Of a DNA stretch of 64,000 bases, positions 27,901 through 33,597 are shown piece by piece; position 1 is the first letter of the stretch, and each line of letters opens with the position of its first letter. A model generated the notes under the pieces. That model saw only the letters and a list, made by a program, of their open reading frames with translations, made no database searches and had not been told where the DNA came from. Origin of the DNA: Macrotis lagotis (taxonomy: Eukaryota; Chordata; Mammalia; Peramelemorphia; Peramelidae); NCBI RefSeq assembly GCF_037893015.1, contig NC_133663.1:224333064-224397063 (forward strand), in the 5' to 3' direction. Made by a program: the position numbers and the translations under genes.

Positions 27901-28463
27901 GTTTAGCCCTCAACAATGTCAGAGACGTTCGTGAATTCCTTGCCTGCTCCAGGTGGAGCGTCAAACGACTCTCCAACGTTAAATATCTTCTAAACAAAGT
28001 AGGCCCCGGAGGCAGCCAGACCAGAGGTCGTCCCCGCCAGGGTCCGGGGGCCCACCCGGGCCATGGCAGGTGTTTTAATTAAGTCTTATCTTCGTCCTGC
28101 CTTTCTCCTCCTCTCTCTTCTTGCTTTCTTTGCTGGCTTTTTCCCTCCCTCCCTCCCTCCCTTCCGCTCTGGCCCGGGCCGTGGTCCAGGCCGTGGCCCG
28201 GGCCCGGGAAGGGGGAGCGGCGCCGCCCCTACGGCTCCGTTCCCCTCCTTTCCCCAGCCCCCACCCCGCCCCACTCGGGGATGCTCACTGCCGAGGCCTT
28301 TGGCCTGATGGAGAAGAGGCTCTTCGTCCCCTTCCCGCGGGTCCCCCGGCTGCCGCTCCGGCTCACTCCCTGCCGCCGCCTCTTCGGGGCTAGCCTGGGC
28401 CGGAGGATCAGCCCCTGCCGACGTCTGTTCCAAGCCAAACCAGCTGCCCAGACCTCGTAACAT
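800..28463 (-). CDS. SYAP1: SYAP1 gene, complete coding sequence in nine exons (synapse-associated protein 1)
   Basis: The spliced coding sequence on the minus strand is complement(join(800..927,3386..3533,3928..3986,8977..9125,12990..13129,20255..20328,21315..21381,22277..22395,28289..28463)). Every junction has GT/AG and the reading phases agree. The product is 352 residues, equal to the length I recall for human SYAP1. Visible landmarks are an acidic, proline-rich N-terminus, a conserved helical stretch ([20 protein letters not shown], residues 59-78), the BSD domain (roughly residues 155-210) with its FW pair at 198-199, and an acidic C-terminus ending in [11 protein letters not shown]. 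Family knowledge: SYAP1/BSTA is a cytosolic and Golgi-associated adaptor linked to mTORC2-dependent AKT1 phosphorylation. The head-to-head neighbour is CTPS2. Assignment rests on recognising the protein; no search was run. Confidence 0.96.
1100..1276 (+). mobile_element. tRNA-like marsupial SINE with target-site duplication
   Basis: A full-length SINE from 'gggcagctaggtggc' to a (CAAA)n tail, flanked by 'aaagatgacaaaaagaa' (1083-1099) and a near copy from 1277. A-box-like 'tggcacagtg' and B-box-like 'gttcaaatcc' are visible. It lies in the last SYAP1 intron, antisense to the gene. Confidence 0.93.
1730..1895 (-). repeat. Old LINE 3' UTR fragment
   Basis: Contains homopolymeric C runs followed by 'taacaaatatttatagtcaagcaaaa'-type sequence that recurs near 54640 and 59510 ('aacaaatatgcacagtcaagc'). 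The shared segment suggests one old non-LTR family in antisense orientation. The family name is not certain. Confidence 0.5.
2330..2560 (+). repeat. Unclassified old interspersed repeat, 5' part
   Basis: Starts with an 'actaatacttattaggcacc aactatgtgctaggcattg'-type motif and 'cccctcctggaagtttacat'. The same module recurs near 22570, 24360 and 49570. It is an ancient dispersed repeat that I cannot name with certainty. Confidence 0.5.
3130..3235 (+). repeat. L2-like LINE 3' end
   Basis: The 'gtaagttccttgagagtaca' to 'cttaataagtcttaatt' pattern is the familiar 3' end of L2-type elements. It lies about 150 bp beyond SYAP1 exon 8. Confidence 0.55.
3386..3533 (-). CDS. SYAP1: SYAP1 coding exon 8 (residues 262-310)
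   Basis: 148 nt between acceptor 'atatttcag' and donor 'ggaag|gtaag' encode [20 protein letters not shown] and then [20 protein letters not shown] and KEEEITILE. Phases agree with exons 7 and 9. Confidence 0.95.
3928..3986 (-). CDS. SYAP1: SYAP1 coding exon 7 (residues 242-261)
   Basis: 59 nt between acceptor 'actttatag' and donor 'gag|gtaagg' encode [20 protein letters not shown]. It matches the proline-rich linker after the BSD domain; too short for an ORF scan. Confidence 0.94.
4398..4563 (+). mobile_element. tRNA-like marsupial SINE
   Basis: A full-length copy from 'ggggcagctaggtggcgtag' to an A-rich tail. A clear target duplication was not found. It is in a SYAP1 intron, antisense to the gene. 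Confidence 0.9.
4600..5070 (+). repeat. Unclassified old interspersed repeat, 3' part
   Basis: Contains 'aatgccaaacaaaggacatt tgattcctggaggtaatggg' and later 'tcagaagagagaagtgggtt'. Similar purine-rich segments occur near 11000, 22900, 39200 and 55000. Confidence 0.5.
6157..7270 (+). pseudogene. L1-type ORF1 of the HAL1-like element, broken by frameshifts and stops
   Basis: The open start [20 protein letters not shown] leads into a long lysine- and glutamate-rich coiled coil (about 6270-6660). An RRM-like stretch follows ([10 protein letters not shown]-type, near 6730-6760), then the C-terminal domain with [16 protein letters not shown] and [16 protein letters not shown] (about 7100-7205). 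These are the three domains of a mammalian L1 ORF1 RNA-binding protein. Frame changes near 6440, 6660, 6775 and 7040 show it is dead. Confidence 0.88.
7739..7890 (-). mobile_element. Diverged SINE-like unit nested in the HAL1-like 3' UTR
   Basis: The 'ttgcaaggggctgggatttg' to 'aggaccacagggccaggtag' sequence is an antisense, diverged form of the window's common SINE. It interrupts HAL1 sequence that is continuous in the copy at 33035-33391 ('acaacacactt...aacagggtgaaaggag' when read on the minus strand). Confidence 0.65.
8094..8236 (-). mobile_element. SINE-like unit nested in the HAL1-like 3' UTR, with target duplication
   Basis: An antisense SINE from 'ggcaagtgaggctgggtggc' to 'gccacccagccacccc', flanked by 'ttattactatttt' at 8081-8093 and 8237-8249. 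Confidence 0.72.
8250..8433 (-). mobile_element. Second SINE-like unit at the same nested site
   Basis: A second antisense SINE from 'tttttgcagggcagtgggga' to 'gcgccacctggccatacc', directly after the first. A third copy of the target, 'ttattactatt' (8434-8444), follows it. Confidence 0.72.
8977..9125 (-). CDS. SYAP1: SYAP1 coding exon 6 (residues 192-241, BSD FW motif)
   Basis: 149 nt between acceptor 'tgtcttcag' and donor 'tcag|gtactt' encode [20 protein letters not shown] and then [20 protein letters not shown] and GRESDSQLS. The FW at residues 198-199 followed by RNYFYR is the hallmark C-terminal part of a BSD domain. Confidence 0.96.
9320..9425 (+). repeat. L2-like LINE 3' end
   Basis: Shows 'ataagctccttgagggcagg', 'acacagtgcctggcatttag' and 'acttaatacatgtttattga', the typical L2 terminal pattern. 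It lies about 200 bp upstream of SYAP1 exon 6. Confidence 0.75.
9760..10915 (+). repeat. L2-type LINE remnant, long 3' portion
   Basis: The pattern runs from 'atctgatcatgtcactcctc' through 'tacctggaatgggctgtgtc' and 'aaagctcaagtatcaccttt' to 'gtatccctagcatttggcac agtgcttag', all in the order expected of an L2 3' region. Much decayed. Confidence 0.7.
10980..11310 (+). repeat. Unclassified old interspersed repeat
   Basis: Purine-rich segment ('gtgaggagctttcaataccc aacagaggaagtctg') that parallels modules near 4650, 22950, 39230 and 55030. Confidence 0.5.
11775..12108 (+). repeat. L2-like LINE remnant
   Basis: Pyrimidine-rich 'ttccctttacataatgtctg' and 'ctccagctcttttcaaagca tttcagggattactcc' are in L2-like order. 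Confidence 0.5.
12109..12390 (-). mobile_element. Older marsupial SINE (longer family starting 'tttgtccttcattct')
   Basis: An antisense copy with 'gaagactatggcatcaggga', 'agccatctgggtacagtggc' and 'ccactgtaccacttagctgc'. The same family occurs at 29403-29692 and in two pieces around 40755 and 42731. Confidence 0.75.
12990..13129 (-). CDS. SYAP1: SYAP1 coding exon 5 (residues 146-191, BSD region)
   Basis: 140 nt between acceptor 'aattaaag' and donor 'ca|gtaagc' encode [20 protein letters not shown] and then [20 protein letters not shown] and FDLVPK. This is the first half of the BSD domain. The codon split over the donor reads histidine (ca|t), where I recall leucine in human. Confidence 0.95.
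13195..13385 (-). mobile_element. HAL1-type 3' UTR fragment
   Basis: An antisense match to the 3' UTR of the element at 5445-8610, including 'gtccatcagagaagttgctt' and 'tgctattgctaactgtattt'. It has lost some internal sequence compared with the copy at 33035-33391. Confidence 0.7.
13386..13440 (+). mobile_element. SINE fragment
   Basis: A decayed 5' part of the common SINE ('aagtggacagagcactggcc atggaatcag'). Confidence 0.5.
13850..15247 (+). repeat. L2-type LINE remnant, first part, interrupted by an L1
   Basis: L2-like 3' sequence (e.g. 'caaagctttccagcagtatc', 'ctctggtctttcacacttca') occurs at about 13850-14280 and again at about 15060-15247. The sense L1 at 14290-15015 lies between. Confidence 0.5.
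14290..15015 (+). mobile_element. L1 3' end, sense orientation, decayed
   Basis: Carries the end of ORF2 (degraded; 'gctgagtgagataagcagaa cc' encodes the L-S-E-I-S-R-T family C-terminus) and the L1 3' UTR ending 'aaactcaaatgatatcttta ataaaaataaa'. It is the sense counterpart of the antisense copy at 40807-42669. It interrupts an L2 remnant. Confidence 0.85.
15528..15663 (+). mobile_element. SINE inside the L1
   Basis: A sense-strand SINE 'gggggtggctaggtggtgca' to 'cttgccaaaaa', flanked by 'ttgaagat' at 15520-15527 and 15664-15671. Confidence 0.9.
16124..16267 (-). mobile_element. SINE inside the L1
   Basis: An antisense SINE flanked by 'ggtatacacattttt' at 16109-16123 and 16268-16282. It splits an L1 ORF2 sequence that reads continuously once it is removed. 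Confidence 0.93.
16624..16776 (-). mobile_element. SINE inside the L1
   Basis: An antisense full-length SINE flanked by 'ctctgtatattttat' at 16609-16623 and 16777-16791. Confidence 0.94.
16897..18290 (+). repeat. L2-type LINE remnant, second part
   Basis: Resumes the L2-like sequence after the L1 ('cattgcctactgcctcattc', 'ccagttacccagatttgtaa', 'ttaatgattccctgtctcca'). A MIR-like copy sits inside at 17790-18005. Confidence 0.55.
17790..18005 (+). mobile_element. MIR/marsupial CORE-SINE copy
   Basis: Shows 'gtgtgactctaacaagtcac', 'tttgcctcagtttcctcaag' and 'tttttgtaaagctctcagca' in MIR order. Confidence 0.75.
18347..18441 (-). mobile_element. 5'-truncated SINE
   Basis: An antisense SINE 3' half flanked by 'cctgatactctct' at 18334-18346 and 18442-18454. 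It ends at 'ccggatttgaa', so about 50 bp of the SINE head is missing. Confidence 0.9.
18655..18706. repeat. CA/TA-rich microsatellite
   Basis: Interrupted (CA)n with 'tatatgtacacacacaaaca' in a SYAP1 intron. Confidence 0.9.
19195..19310 (+). mobile_element. LINE 3' end fragment
   Basis: 'gtggatgaatggtgaaaaac' and 'cctaacatgtaattggaaaa' match, in the opposite orientation, the small element at 40773/42719. An A-rich tail follows. The LINE family is not certain. Confidence 0.55.
19728..19860 (-). mobile_element. SINE, slightly truncated
   Basis: An antisense SINE flanked by the short repeat 'accatttt' near 19720 and 19861. It is in a SYAP1 intron, sense to the gene. Confidence 0.85.
20255..20328 (-). 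CDS. SYAP1: SYAP1 coding exon 4 (residues 121-145)
   Basis: 74 nt between acceptor 'taacttacag' and donor 'gca|gtaagt' encode [20 protein letters not shown] and then LALSA. Phases fit exons 3 and 5. It leads into the BSD region. Confidence 0.95.
21315..21381 (-). CDS. SYAP1: SYAP1 coding exon 3 (residues 99-120)
   Basis: 67 nt between acceptor 'tttttatag' and donor 'cag|gtatga' encode [20 protein letters not shown] and then KS. The exon is too short for simple ORF detection and was found by matching the SYAP1 family sequence and phase. Confidence 0.95.
21660..21815 (-). mobile_element. MIR-like SINE, decayed
   Basis: 'accattttacagatgctgaa actagagttc' and later 'aataagaaaagtgac' follow the antisense MIR pattern. 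Confidence 0.55.
22277..22395 (-). CDS. SYAP1: SYAP1 coding exon 2 (residues 59-98)
   Basis: Acceptor 'cattggcag' and donor 'aag|gtacta' bound 119 nt encoding [20 protein letters not shown] and then [19 protein letters not shown]. This is the most conserved helical part of SYAP1. The split N codon (a|at) joins exon 1 in phase. Confidence 0.96.
22555..23125 (+). repeat. Unclassified old interspersed repeat, fuller copy, with CA/TA tract
   Basis: Begins 'gacactgcactaactactga gaacacgaag' and later has 'gaagcctgagaggagaagga' and 'gaagccaactaggaggctac'. A (CA)n/(TA)n tract lies at about 22705-22790. Confidence 0.5.
23545..23715 (-). mobile_element. SINE with target-site duplication
   Basis: An antisense full-length SINE flanked by 'atgcagtattatctt' (23530-23544) and 'atgaggtattatctt' (23716-23730). 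Confidence 0.93.
23930..24130 (+). repeat. L2-like pyrimidine-rich remnant
   Basis: 'ctacctcccatttcat'-type and 'gatgtcccttctctaatctc' segments resemble other L2 remnants here. Weak. Confidence 0.35.
24330..24500 (+). repeat. Unclassified old interspersed repeat, short copy
   Basis: 'aagtatttatcaaatactta ctaggtgcaaa' and 'ctgatctcaggaaatctaat' match the module also seen at 2330 and 49570. Confidence 0.45.
25310..25890 (+). repeat. L2-type LINE 3' region
   Basis: The order 'ctggtccaggccctcattgc', 'ctgaccgtgctgcccttctg', 'gtatccctagctctttgcac' and 'acaaataagggcttaaacac' is a good L2 match. Confidence 0.72.
27083..27244 (+). mobile_element. SINE with 14 bp target-site duplication
   Basis: A sense-strand SINE flanked by 'agaaataaacacct' at 27069-27082 and 27245-27258. 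It is in SYAP1 intron 1. Confidence 0.95.
27321..27451 (-). mobile_element. SINE with target-site duplication and small deletion
   Basis: An antisense SINE flanked by 'tcaaggtattttt' (27308-27320) and 'tcaaagtattttt' (27452-27464). About 20 bp around the 'ccaaggccacacag' block is missing. It forms an inverted pair with the SINE at 27083. Confidence 0.93.
28142..28161 (-). repeat. G-rich (GGGA)n tract in the SYAP1 first intron
   Basis: Plus-strand (CCCT)n, so the SYAP1 sense strand reads five GGG runs with single-A loops. This is a canonical G-quadruplex motif about 130 nt into intron 1. Confidence 0.75.
28289..28463 (-). CDS. SYAP1: SYAP1 coding exon 1 (residues 1-58 plus first base of codon 59)
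   Basis: The exon begins with [13 protein letters not shown] and ends with LLHQAKGLG, then donor 'ca|gtgagc'. The start at 28463 was chosen because MLRGLGSW matches the family start (human MFRGLSSW as I recall it). The context before it is purine at -3 (cggg-ATG). The frame stays open upstream to another ATG at 28550, which would add 29 alanine- and glycine-rich residues with no family counterpart. The exon is very GC-rich and lies inside a CpG island. Confidence 0.93.
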
Positions 28464-28593
28464 CCCGCCCGCCTGGCCCCGGGCGGCCGCCTGCCAGACC
28501 GGTGCCCAGAGTCCGGCTCCAACCGCCGTTCTCGATGCCTCCGGGCTCAACTCGCAGTCTCTGGGAAGCCGCCGGAAGCTGCTCAGATGCAGA

Positions 28594-28601
28594 TCACGTG
28601 A
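28594..28601. promoter_or_regulatory. E-box palindrome TCACGTGA upstream of SYAP1
   Basis: A perfect 8 bp palindrome about 130 bp upstream of the SYAP1 ATG. This is the preferred core of USF and MiT/TFE (CLEAR-type) bHLH-zip factors. Binding is inferred from the motif only. Confidence 0.5.
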
Positions 28602-28974
28602 ACGGCCGCTCTACCCGGCCTCACTCCTCCGTGGCCAAAGCTTGCTGCGTCACTTCCGGCGTGGGCGGCGTGGTGGGCGTTGACCTTAGGTCGATTTGAG
28701 GATTGGTGGATGTCGATGCACGTTATACTAGCATGTAGGCACGGACGCAGCGACGACCTCTGGTAACCGCGTCGTTGGCCACGCCCTCGCTCTAGTCACC
28801 GCGCAGCTACGGGCGCTGTAGGAAACCAAAATACCTAACCCTTTAGAAATGTAATACTCAACTGGTGGCAGATGGGACAACATGTAGAGATCCTTAGAGA
28901 AAAAAAAATACTCAATTGGGGCAGCTGCCACGTGCTTCTACAGGCTCTTCCCCGGGATGATAATAATGATCACA

Positions 28975-29290
28975 ACATTAATATCATACAGCACTTACTA
29001 TGCACTAGGCACAGTCTAACACTTGTGTAGTCCTTCCTATGGTCTAAGCACTTTACGTTTATTATCTTATTTCATCCTCACAACAAACCAGGTGCTATTA
29101 ATAATAATAATAATAATAATTATTATTATTATTATTATTATCCCCATTTGACAGATGATGGAACTAAGGCATATAGGAGTGATTTCCCCAGGATCACATA
29201 GCTAGTGAGGTGCAGTTAAATTTGAACTCGGGTCTTCTTGACCGGGGTGGGGTAGGAGTGGGCAGTGTTGTATCCATTGTACCACCTACT
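28975..29290 (-). mobile_element. MIR-like SINE with an internal AT palindrome
   Basis: Antisense MIR-like order: 'gcacttactatgcactaggc', 'cttatttcatcctcacaaca', 'gatcacatagctagtgaggt'. A perfect AAT/ATT palindrome sits inside. Confidence 0.65.
29099..29140. repeat. 42 bp perfect palindrome of (AAT)n and (ATT)n
   Basis: Left arm of 21 bases of TAA/AAT repeat and right arm of 21 bases of TTA/ATT, centred at 29119/29120. It could extrude as a cruciform. Confidence 0.95.
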
Positions 29291-29402
29291 TCCTTCAGCA
29301 AGGTAGAAAAGGAGGTCAATTATGTAGCAAAAGCAATGAATATCAACAGATAGCCTATGTTCTATCAGAACACACTTAACATCATCCTTTTGGATGATCA
29401 TG

Positions 29403-29692
29403 TTTTTGTCCTTCATTCTATGCCATGACAAGCGCATGAATTGAATATGAGTAAAATTGAGCTGTACTAATCATCAGCCTCACTTTTTCCCCCAGAATCA
29501 TCTGAGTCCAGTGGCCAGAATGAATGAATCAGTACTACTGGAAATGGCCCTGAATACCAGGCAGTCAGAGGGTAAGTGACTTGCTCAAGGTCACATAGAT
29601 AATAAGGGTCAAATGTCTGAGGCCAGATTTGAGCTCCTCTCCTCCTGACTCCAAGGCCAGTGCTCAATCCACTGTGCCACCTAGCCTCCTGG
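29403..29692 (-). mobile_element. Older marsupial SINE (longer family)
   Basis: Antisense copy: 'tttttgtccttcattctatg', 'atctgagtccagtggccaga', 'cactgtgccacctagcctcc'. Same family as 12109-12390. Confidence 0.8.
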
Positions 29693-29976
29693 ATGAAAAG
29701 ATGAGAGATGAGGTTGTTCTTAATCTTTTTGTGTGTCATAGAATCCTCTGGCATTCTAAGGAACCCCTGGACCCTATTTTTGGAATAATGTTTTTAAATG
29801 CCCAAAATAAATATATAGGAAACCAATTACACCAAAAAAAAGGATGTAATCTTTCCCCCCTATCAAAATTTATGGACATCCTGAAATCATTGCATGGGTT
29901 CCTTAGAAATTCATGGAGTACAGGTTCAGACTCCTTGAAATATCCACCTTTGTAAAAATCTAAAATCATTCTTTTT

Positions 29977-30119
29977 TTTTTTTTGCAAGGCAATGGGGTT
30001 TAATGACTTGCCCAAGTCTCACAGTTAGATAATTATTAAGTATCTGAAAATGAATTTGAACTCAGGTCCTCCTGACTCCAGAGCCAGTGCTCTATCCACT
30101 GTGCCACCTAGCTGCCCCC
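29977..30119 (-). mobile_element. SINE between the two promoters
   Basis: Antisense SINE with flanking 'cattcttttt' at 29967-29976 and 30127-30136. It forms a head-to-head inverted pair with the SINE at 30154. Confidence 0.87.
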
Positions 30120-30153
30120 CAGGATCCATTCTTTTTGCAAAAAGAAGTAGATT

Positions 30154-30311
30154 TAGGGCGGCTAGGTGGCGTAGTGGATAAAGCACCACCCTTGGAGTCA
30201 GGAGGACCTGGGTTCAAATCCAGTCTCAGACACTTAACAACTACCTAGCTGTGTGGCCTTGGGCAAGCCACTTAACCCCATTTGCCTTGCAAAAACTTAA
30301 AAAAAGAAAAA
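30154..30311 (+). mobile_element. SINE between the two promoters
   Basis: Sense-strand SINE flanked by 'aagtagatt' at 30145-30153 and 30312-30320. Confidence 0.92.
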
Positions 30312-31429
30312 AAGTAGATTGGGGAAGTCCCTGACTAAATTGGGGAATTTTACAAAAACAAAAAAACAACAGAATTTGATACTCTTTAAAAACCTGATAA
30401 TATAAGAGAGGTTTATTTTTTGTTTCTCCTTAAACTAAATAAATTTCTCGGTTAATCATTAAAAAGTTAAAGCTATCAATGGGGTCCAAGGAATTTATGA
30501 TTGACTAAGAGGATAGATAACCCCTTTATGGTAAACTTTTGTTGGGTGAAGAAAGGGAAAGAATTTCTTTCCTCATATCCATCAAATTTTCTATTGGACT
30601 AAGACTAAACACAAATCACTGGGACTTTCCATTCAAAATGGATAACTATAAACCTAAACTCAAGCCTCAGTGGCTCATTGTTTAGGTTTTGATGGCTCAG
30701 ACTGAATGTAAATTGAACTTGTTTCTATTCTGACTAGAAACACCAGAGCTACTTCCCCTCCCAAATTAATACCTAGAGCTAGGCGTTCTTTTGCCTCAGT
30801 TCTTTCTTAACCTCTAATTATTGAATAAATATGGCCTCAGACAGAGACCAGGGAAAGATGTAAATTTAGAGGTCAAATGGTCAAGGTCGCCCATTGAACT
30901 TCAATGACTCTGGGGAAGAGAATAAGGCTGATGACTTTACATAGCTCTATCTCACTTAAATCCAATTCAAGAGATATCATAGGTCCTCTTCAAGAATGTA
31001 GGATGAACAACAATAATCATTCCACCATTTCTTCAAATTGATTATACTTTGGGGATAGGATCTGTATGTTTTTTCACCTGTGTACCTGCACCTGATCCTA
31101 ATACCTTGCAGAAAAAAGGAGGAAGTCAACAAATTTTTGTTGAATAGACAAAATACCTTCCATCTGACAATTTCAAATTACTTTCACAAGTATCCAACTC
31201 ACCAGTCTTCAACAGAAGTCCAATGAAATGAATGAAAAATTACAGGATCTGTGTGACTCTTCAAATTCAAAACTTTGGACTTCTGTTTCTTATTTTTCAA
31301 AATTAGTGGATGGGACTAATGATCTTTTTATAGTTCCAATTTAGAATTCTATAATGTTTATTTTATAGAAGAACTAATTTTATATTTGGAGCCATAGAGT
31401 TTTCTGAATCTTTAGTGCTAATTTGAAAG

Positions 31430-31560
31430 AGCAATTCAGAAGACTAAGTTCATATCACAGCTTTACCATTTAACTTGTAGAACCTGGGGCAAGTTAGTTG
31501 GGGCTTAGATTTCTCATCTTTAAGAAGAGGTGACCTTGGAGGTTCCTTTTAGCTCTCAAT
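31430..31560 (+). mobile_element. MIR fragment used as a target by later insertions
   Basis: 'aacctggggcaagttagttg' and 'ttagatttctcatctttaag' fit sense MIR. It continues, after the inserted DNA, at about 32062. Confidence 0.6.
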
Positions 31561-31564
31561 CTTT

Positions 31565-31998
31565 TTTTTTTTTCCTGAATGTTATTTGATTTTTCCAATA
31601 TATGCCAAGGTAGTTTTCTGCATTCATTTTTTCTTTTTAGGTTTTTGCAAGGCAAATGGGGTTAAGTGGCTTGCCCAAGGCCACACAGCTAGGTAGTTGT
31701 TAAGTGTCTGAGACTGGATTTGAACCCAGGTACTCCTGACTCCAAGGCCGGTGCTTTATCCACTACGCCACCTAGCCACCCCTGCATTCATCTTTATTGT
31801 AAACTTTTGAGTTCAACATTTTTCTACCTCCTTCACCTCTGTCTCCCCTCCCCATGACATCAAGCAATCTAACATAGGTTATACATGGTACAATCAGGTT
31901 TAACATATTTTCAAATTAGTTGTTTTGTGAAAGAAGAATTAGAACTAAAGGGGGGAAAATTATGAGGAAAAAGGTGAAAATAATATGATTTGGTCTTC
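31565..31998 (-). mobile_element. 5'-truncated L1 3' UTR with target-site duplication, split by a SINE
   Basis: Flanked by 'agctctcaatcttt' (31551-31564) and 'agttctcaatcttt' (31999-32012). Contains 'tgacatcaagcaatctaaca' and 'gtgaaagaagaattagaact', as in the antisense L1 at 60950. The SINE at 31628-31781 is nested inside. Confidence 0.82.
31628..31781 (-). mobile_element. SINE nested in an L1 fragment
   Basis: Full-length antisense SINE flanked by 'ctgcattcat' at 31618-31627 and 31782-31791. Confidence 0.94.
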
Positions 31999-32013
31999 AG
32001 TTCTCAATCTTTA

Positions 32014-32046
32014 TTTTTTTTTAGGTTCTTTTGTTTTTGTTTTTTT
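32014..32046 (-). mobile_element. Tail-only retroinsertion
   Basis: A 33 bp T-rich segment ('tttttttt aggttctttt' type, as in a SINE 3' tail read antisense) is flanked by 'agttctcaatcttta' at 31999-32013 and 32047-32061. This looks like an extremely 5'-truncated SINE. Confidence 0.65.
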
Positions 32047-32679
32047 AGTTCTCAATCTTTAAACCAATGAATGACTTAATTTACTCTTACGAAGAATTTT
32101 AGGTAAAAAAATAGGAAACATAACAAGGAGAGGAGATACAAAGGCCATTTTTTTAGTTTTATTGGTACCTTCTGTTTTTATGTCACATTTGATTCTGAAT
32201 ATATCCTTCCCTCCTCCCCATTTCATCTAACTTGTCCTTGTAACAAGACTTAAAATAGAATAAAATATTAAAAGAATAACTAGTTCACCATAATTAATAA
32301 GCACAGTGACCCCCTTCTGACAGGAGAATCTACATTCCATAACTATACAACTGTCCACCTCATCAAAGGAGGCCTCCTTTCTCAATTCAATTTATTAATT
32401 TCTTAAAATTATGAATTATAAATAAAAAATTACTCTCAGACAAGCAGAACCTAAAAAGAAGATTCTATATGAAATTGTGAACCTCCATTTCATAATGTTT
32501 GCTTTTGAAACTAGAAGGAACAGGTTACTAGTTGATGGGGAAATTTGGTCCTTGAAGGTATTCTTAAACTCTATTCTTTCTAGTAAAATACAGAATATTC
32601 CAAAAAGTCTTAAGGTAGTTTTAAGCTATTTAAGTTTAGTGTAATTTAAGCTGTGAAGTTTAGAACTTCACAAACTTTT

Positions 32680-32965
32680 ATATGTATTACATACATACAT
32701 ACATATATGTTTGGTTGTATATTGATAGTGGTTTTTTAATTGTACTATTGTATGTATTACTATATAGCATATATTTATTGATATATCAACATATAGTTAT
32801 ATAGGCACTAATATATAAATATATAAATAAATGTATGTTGCATATATAATTTACCCATATGTATGTATGCTGATATATAGTATGTATTTTGCATAAATTC
32901 ATATATAGTATGTGTAAATCTATTAATATATACAGATATATACAAGGTGTTCATGTCAATCTATA
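32680..32965. repeat. AT-rich TATA/TATG-rich simple repeat region
   Basis: Degenerate 'tatata', 'catacata' and 'tatgtatg' units with no coding potential, in the space between the two CpG islands. A similar block is at 34100-34290. Confidence 0.7.
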
Positions 32966-33034
32966 TAGATATATCTGTTGTTGCTCAGTTGTTTTCAATG
33001 GTATCTACAAACAATATTGATGAATGTTTATTTT

Positions 33035-33391
33035 TTCATTTTTTAATGATTTATTTTCATATTATTAAAATAATCTTGTTGTGAAAATAAACATAAATCC
33101 CCCCTCCCCCAAAGATAGAGAAACCTCAGGAGAAATGAAGTGAGAGGAAAAAAAAAAGGAAGGGTACTTCAGTCTGTGTTCAGATACCATCGGCTCTGTC
33201 TCTGGGATGGATCGCATTCTTTACCATAAGTCCATCAGAGAAATTGCCTCAATATTTTTTCCTATATTTGCTATTAACTGTATTTCCCTCCATTCTATTC
33301 CTCCCCAATCCCATTTATTCTATTCTTTCTCTCCTTTCACCCTGTTCCTCCTTGGAAGTGTGTTGTATCTAATTTACCCTCTCCCATGATC
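33035..33391 (-). mobile_element. HAL1-type 3' UTR copy with 17 bp target-site duplication
   Basis: Flanked by 'tgatgaatgtttatttt' at 33018-33034 and 33392-33408. The inside, read on the minus strand, matches the 3' UTR of the 5445-8610 element but without its SINE-like units, so it serves as an empty-site reference. Confidence 0.85.
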
Positions 33392-33448
33392 TGATGAATG
33401 TTTATTTTGATATATAGTGCATATTGTCAAGAGTTATGATTTTCTTAG

Positions 33449-33597
33449 GGGGTAGATAGGTGCAGTGGATAGAGCACTGGTCCTGGAGTCAGGAGGACCT
33501 GAGTTCAAATCTGCCCTTAGACACTTCATAATTACCTAACTGTGTGACTTTGGGCAAGTCATTTAAACACATTACCTTGCAAAAACCAAAAAAAAAA
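33449..33597 (+). mobile_element. SINE with target-site duplication
   Basis: A sense SINE ('gataggtgcagtggatagag' onward) flanked by 'ttatgatttt' at 33434-33443 and 33598-33607. Confidence 0.9.

Larger units (their letters stand above)
28000..28720. promoter_or_regulatory. SYAP1: CpG island and promoter region of SYAP1
   Basis: A GC-rich, CpG-rich block in an otherwise AT-rich window covers SYAP1 exon 1 and its upstream flank. The upstream side holds an E-box palindrome TCACGTGA (28594-28601), ETS-like CCGGAAG (28572-28578) and inverted CTTCCGG (28653-28659), a CRE/ATF-like TGCGTCA (28646-28652) and a GC box (28663-28668). No TATA box was seen. These features suit a housekeeping promoter. 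The start site is inferred to be around 28480-28650. Confidence 0.8.

Noticed and set aside
28086-28288. Read-through part of the SYAP1 exon 1 ORF
   Set aside because: It lies past the donor at 28288. The conserved protein continues in exon 2 ([10 protein letters not shown]), not in this sequence.
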